Of a stretch of 64,000 nt of DNA, positions 61,790-64,000 are shown in pieces. How positions within the stretch are numbered: position 1 is the stretch's first letter; each line of letters opens with the position of its first letter. Location: assembly GCF_002269385.1 (NCBI RefSeq), contig NZ_CP022957.1, positions 3,525,001 to 3,589,000 of the forward strand, in the 5' to 3' direction. The translations under genes were made by a program, and so were the position numbers. Below the pieces are notes generated by a model that was not told the origin of the DNA, made no database searches, and worked only from the letters and a program-made list of their open reading frames with translations. This DNA comes from Maribacter cobaltidurans (GTDB lineage: Bacteria; Bacteroidota; Bacteroidia; Flavobacteriales; Flavobacteriaceae).

Positions 61790-63070
61790 CTAAAAAGGAC
61801 TCAGGGGTTGGTTCGAAAACGCTTCAAGATCCACATAAGCGGTTTCGATTTCGGAAGTGCCGTCCCCGACGTTTGTCCAAGCAAACAATAACTTGTTTCC
61901 CAAAAGTTCCATTTGAGGGAACCCAGAACTTCTGGACAAATCCATTTCACTGATAAGGACCGGCTCAAATTTGTTTCCGAATTTGTTTACTTTCATTGCC
62001 TTTAGGTAGGTGGTGTCATCTGCGGTCTCCATCCAACTCACTATGGCGTTTTCTTGGTCGGTCAATACAATGTCGACCCTTCCAAGCGCACCTTGGTTAC
62101 TGATTAAAATAGGATTTAGAAAGTCCGCTCCTGCATTTTCGGAAAAGGTCACCATCACTTTTGCTTCATCATTTGCCGCCGTAAACCATGCCACGGCCAC
62201 ATCATTTCCTTCTGCATCGACTTTTGGCCCGTTCACGGGACATCCATTTATTACCCAACCATCATTATGGATGAACTTAGGCGTGGTCCAATTGCCATCC
62301 ACCAATCTGGTAATGGCAATATCCCTTATTTCTTCATCTGTCCTGTCCCTATAAACCACTATGGGACCATTGCTTGTCATGGCCGCAGTAGTTTGGCAGC
62401 AACTACAGGTCTTACCGTCCAAAAGTATGTCCTCTACAACAGTTCCGTTCTTATCGATTTCGGCCGCCCTTATGCTCATGGTTCCCTGATGGTTCATATG
62501 TCCTGAATCCATTTTGGAGCCGACTGCCATGTTTCTTCCATCCAACCAAGTAATAAAGAAGGAATCTTCCTTGTAGGGAAGAAGTGTCACAAAACCATGC
62601 TCGGTCTTGGTGCCATCCATATGAAGTGGCAATTCGGTTTTCCATAAGGTGTCATTTTTTTTCAACAGGTTGAGCTTAATGTCATAAGCAAAGGTCTCAT
62701 TTGATGATTTCTTAAGGAAATGAGCCAGAAGAGTACCATTGTTTTCGGTGATCATTGGATAATCTGCCCAATTGACGAACCAATTGTGTCCTTTGATGAT
62801 TTCATTTGGGCTGCTCCATTTATCATCTTCAAGTGTGGCATAATTGAACTGGGTTGTGGAGTCGTTTACTTTTTCCACCCATGATATCAATGTTGTGCCA
62901 TTGTTTGAAACCAGATGGGGAAGCGAAATATTCTTTCCATGACCAAAAGGAATTTTATGGACAATTGTACGGTCATCCAATTTCTTCTTCTCTTTTTGAT
63001 TTGGATTACATGAAACAAGGCCAATGATTATCAATGATAACAAACAAAATGCGGAAAACTTCTTTTTCAT
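61790..63070 (-). CDS. Sialidase-fold lipoprotein with CxCC motif
   Basis: 426 aa. The lipobox ends GLVSC. The remainder is a beta-propeller-like protein with repeated ISW/VAWF-type strands (TLISWVEKVNDS, AWFTAANDE, VSWMETADDT). Two cysteine clusters, GKTCSCCQT and NGCPVNG, may bind a metal or heme. It resembles exo-alpha-sialidase-like BNR proteins, but catalytic residues are not evident. Function unknown. No operon partner is visible. Confidence 0.65.
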   Translation of the reverse strand: MKKKFSAFCLLSLIIIGLVSCNPNQKEKKKLDDRTIVHKIPFGHGKNISLPHLVSNNGTTLISWVEKVNDSTTQFNYATLEDDKWSSPNEIIKGHNWFVNWADYPMITENNGTLLAHFLKKSSNETFAYDIKLNLLKKNDTLWKTELPLHMDGTKTEHGFVTLLPYKEDSFFITWLDGRNMAVGSKMDSGHMNHQGTMSIRAAEIDKNGTVVEDILLDGKTCSCCQTTAAMTSNGPIVVYRDRTDEEIRDIAITRLVDGNWTTPKFIHNDGWVINGCPVNGPKVDAEGNDVAVAWFTAANDEAKVMVTFSENAGADFLNPILISNQGALGRVDIVLTDQENAIVSWMETADDTTYLKAMKVNKFGNKFEPVLISEMDLSRSSGFPQMELLGNKLLFAWTNVGDGTSEIETAYVDLEAFSNQPLSPF

Positions 63071-63425
63071 TGTAACAATTTGGTCAAGACTTTTTAGCGA
63101 TTGTCCTCAGAAAAAGTTGGGGTTGACCCTTAACTTGTTCTCGATTTACAAAAATATAATTCTATTTGCCCTGAGACCAGATTATAATCATTTAAAATTT
63201 TATTTTAAGTAAAAGCACATTGTTTTAATGACTACTCTTTTTGCTGTAGACATAGCTTAATAGGTAAAGTTTTAAATAAGACTCTGTTCTTTTCTTTATA
63301 ACCGGCGAATTTCTTCGAGGCTAAGAAAATACATTTTAAAAACAAATCCAGATACTTGATTTTAGATAAATCCATATATTTAAATGGTAGTACCTATTTT
63401 CTTAGTTTTTGTAGGGCAAATTTGA
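63071..63425. other. Non-coding region upstream of the oriT-like site of element 3
   Basis: AT-rich DNA without a convincing gene. A short frame at 63024-63212 overlaps the start of the sialidase-fold gene antisense and is rejected. Confidence 0.4.
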
Positions 63426-63436
63426 TTTGACTTTCC
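63426..63436 (+). promoter_or_regulatory. TTTGACTTTCC motif upstream of oriT-like site
   Basis: It lies 68 bp before the hairpin at 63504, the same relative order as in elements 1 and 2. Confidence 0.4.
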
Positions 63437-63503
63437 TAAAGTCCGTACCAAACAACATAAAATTACAATGGTAGCTGATTTAAGATCAGCTTGTATTTAT
63501 TCG

Positions 63504-63560
63504 GTCCCGCTTGCGGGACGAAGGAATAGCAAGAGGGTGATGCGCAGATTGCGCCATCAC
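63504..63560 (+). other. Candidate origin of transfer (oriT), element 3
   Basis: Hairpin GTCCCGC-TT-GCGGGAC (63504-63519), 9 nt, core GCAAGAGGGT (63529-63538), then GTGATGCGC / GCGCCATCAC (63537-63560). The second stem differs from TAACACGC in elements 1 and 2 in both arms, preserving pairing. Confidence 0.65.
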
Positions 63561-63635
63561 GTTTGTTTTTGGGTATTCAACACGTTGAAAACCAGTCAAT
63601 TGAATAGATTTTGGAATACCCTGAAAAAACAGGGG

Positions 63636-63690
63636 CTACAGTAGACTTTTCCGAAATCTACAGTAAACCCTTTGGGAGACCCTGTAAACA
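63636..63690 (+). promoter_or_regulatory. TACAGTA operator-like repeats before BfmA-like gene 3
   Basis: CTACAGTAG centred on 63640 and CTACAGTAAA centred on 63662, 22 bp apart; a weaker CCTGTAAA half site follows at ~63683. The core TAC(A/T)GTA is the same as in element 1 (1585 and 1627). Confidence 0.45.
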
Positions 63691-63747
63691 CTGGAAATTT
63701 TTGGCGGAAAAGTTGTCGCAATTTCACTAAAAAACAAAATTCGTCCT

Positions 63748-64000
63748 ATGGAAAAGCAATCAACAAATAATAAAACAAAGAAGGGAACCGGTGGTTATTC
63801 CAACATCACCGTAAAGAAGGAAACGGCCGTACGCTTTCGAACCTATTCCAAAAAGTTCAACAAATGCCATAGCGAGGTATTGGACAGAATTTTGGGCTAT
63901 TTCAAGGAGAACGACCTTGACCCTTTTGGAGAAGGAACAAAGATCGTGGTCGATAATATCAAAAAGCTGGAAACAAAGATGATGAAGAAATTCGATAGGA
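63748..64000 (+). CDS. BfmA/BtgA-like mobilization accessory protein, 5' part
   Basis: The first 84 codons (MEKQSTNNKTKKGTGGYSNI...) are in the window; the gene continues past the edge. ITVKKETAVRFRTYSKKFNK aligns with the N-terminus of the 178-aa protein at 950-1486, which it resembles more closely than the element 2 copy. A relaxase gene would be expected next. Confidence 0.8.
   Translation, partial: MEKQSTNNKTKKGTGGYSNITVKKETAVRFRTYSKKFNKCHSEVLDRILGYFKENDLDPFGEGTKIVVDNIKKLETKMMKKFDR

Larger units (their letters stand above)
59051..64000. mobile_element. Element 3 (left part): integrase-bearing element
   Basis: It begins at the 59051 att-like site with its own arm repeats (59165-59185) and its own tyrosine recombinase (59278-60528). 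It continues past the right edge with a candidate oriT and the start of a BfmA-like gene. The distance from att site to arm repeat (114 bp) is the same as in element 2. Only the left 5 kb is visible, so its size and conjugation ability are unknown. Confidence 0.55.

Overview
The window is low-GC, gene-dense DNA of a Bacteroidetes bacterium, most likely a marine-type Flavobacteriaceae member. The evidence is CTnDOT-style Tra proteins (TraE to TraN), RteC, BfmA-like mobilization proteins, SusD debris, lipoproteins with Bacteroidetes-style lipoboxes and A-rich translation leaders. It is almost entirely accessory DNA. I read it as three integrated elements joined end to end. The boundaries are two 13-bp sites (12701 and 59051) that look like the 3' end of a tRNA-Pro gene. 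Each junction is flanked by 12-bp-period 'arm' repeats at fixed spacing, and a tyrosine recombinase gene follows each site.

Element 1 (1-12713, left part outside the window) has its backbone on the minus strand. From right to left it holds an AbiEi-like/Fic fusion behind a 24-bp x 4 repeat array, a 135-aa protein gene, a DUF932-like gene, and a cargo slot holding an ABC exporter/M1-peptidase and a DUF2975/Xre pair. Then come ssb, a RadC-like gene, two small genes, a candidate oriT, a BfmA-like gene and a relaxase running off the left edge.

Element 2 (about 12701-59063, 46.35 kb) looks like a complete integrative conjugative element. It opens with an integrase and then repeats the backbone of element 1 on the plus strand: 135-aa protein, DUF932, cargo slot, ssb, small genes, oriT, BfmA, relaxase, followed here by a coupling ATPase. 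A mer-like operon and an IS110 transposase split the first two backbone genes. After the coupling protein comes a methyltransferase/nuclease pair (putative restriction-modification) next to the stump of an AlbA/Schlafen-type gene. A minus-strand tra operon (traE to traN) follows, then an amidase, replication/excision-type genes and rteC. The right part is metal cargo: LuxR-type sensor, asparaginase-like protein, HupE, MFS, a CusB/CzcB adaptor, a CusA/CzcA-TolC fusion, a cytochrome c-FTR1 permease and a P1B ATPase with a divergent AraC regulator. Gene debris fills the right end.

Element 3 (59051 to the right edge) begins with a second integrase, followed by truncated DUF2971-like and SusD genes and a sialidase-fold lipoprotein with a CxCC motif. 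It ends with a third candidate oriT and the start of a third BfmA-like gene.

The most noteworthy structures are the tandem accretion with element-specific arm repeats, the ~200-bp direct repeats that bracket cargo at the same backbone position in elements 1 and 2, the three oriT-like hairpin regions with compensatory changes, and a recurring TTTGACTTTC motif next to oriT, integrase and excision loci.
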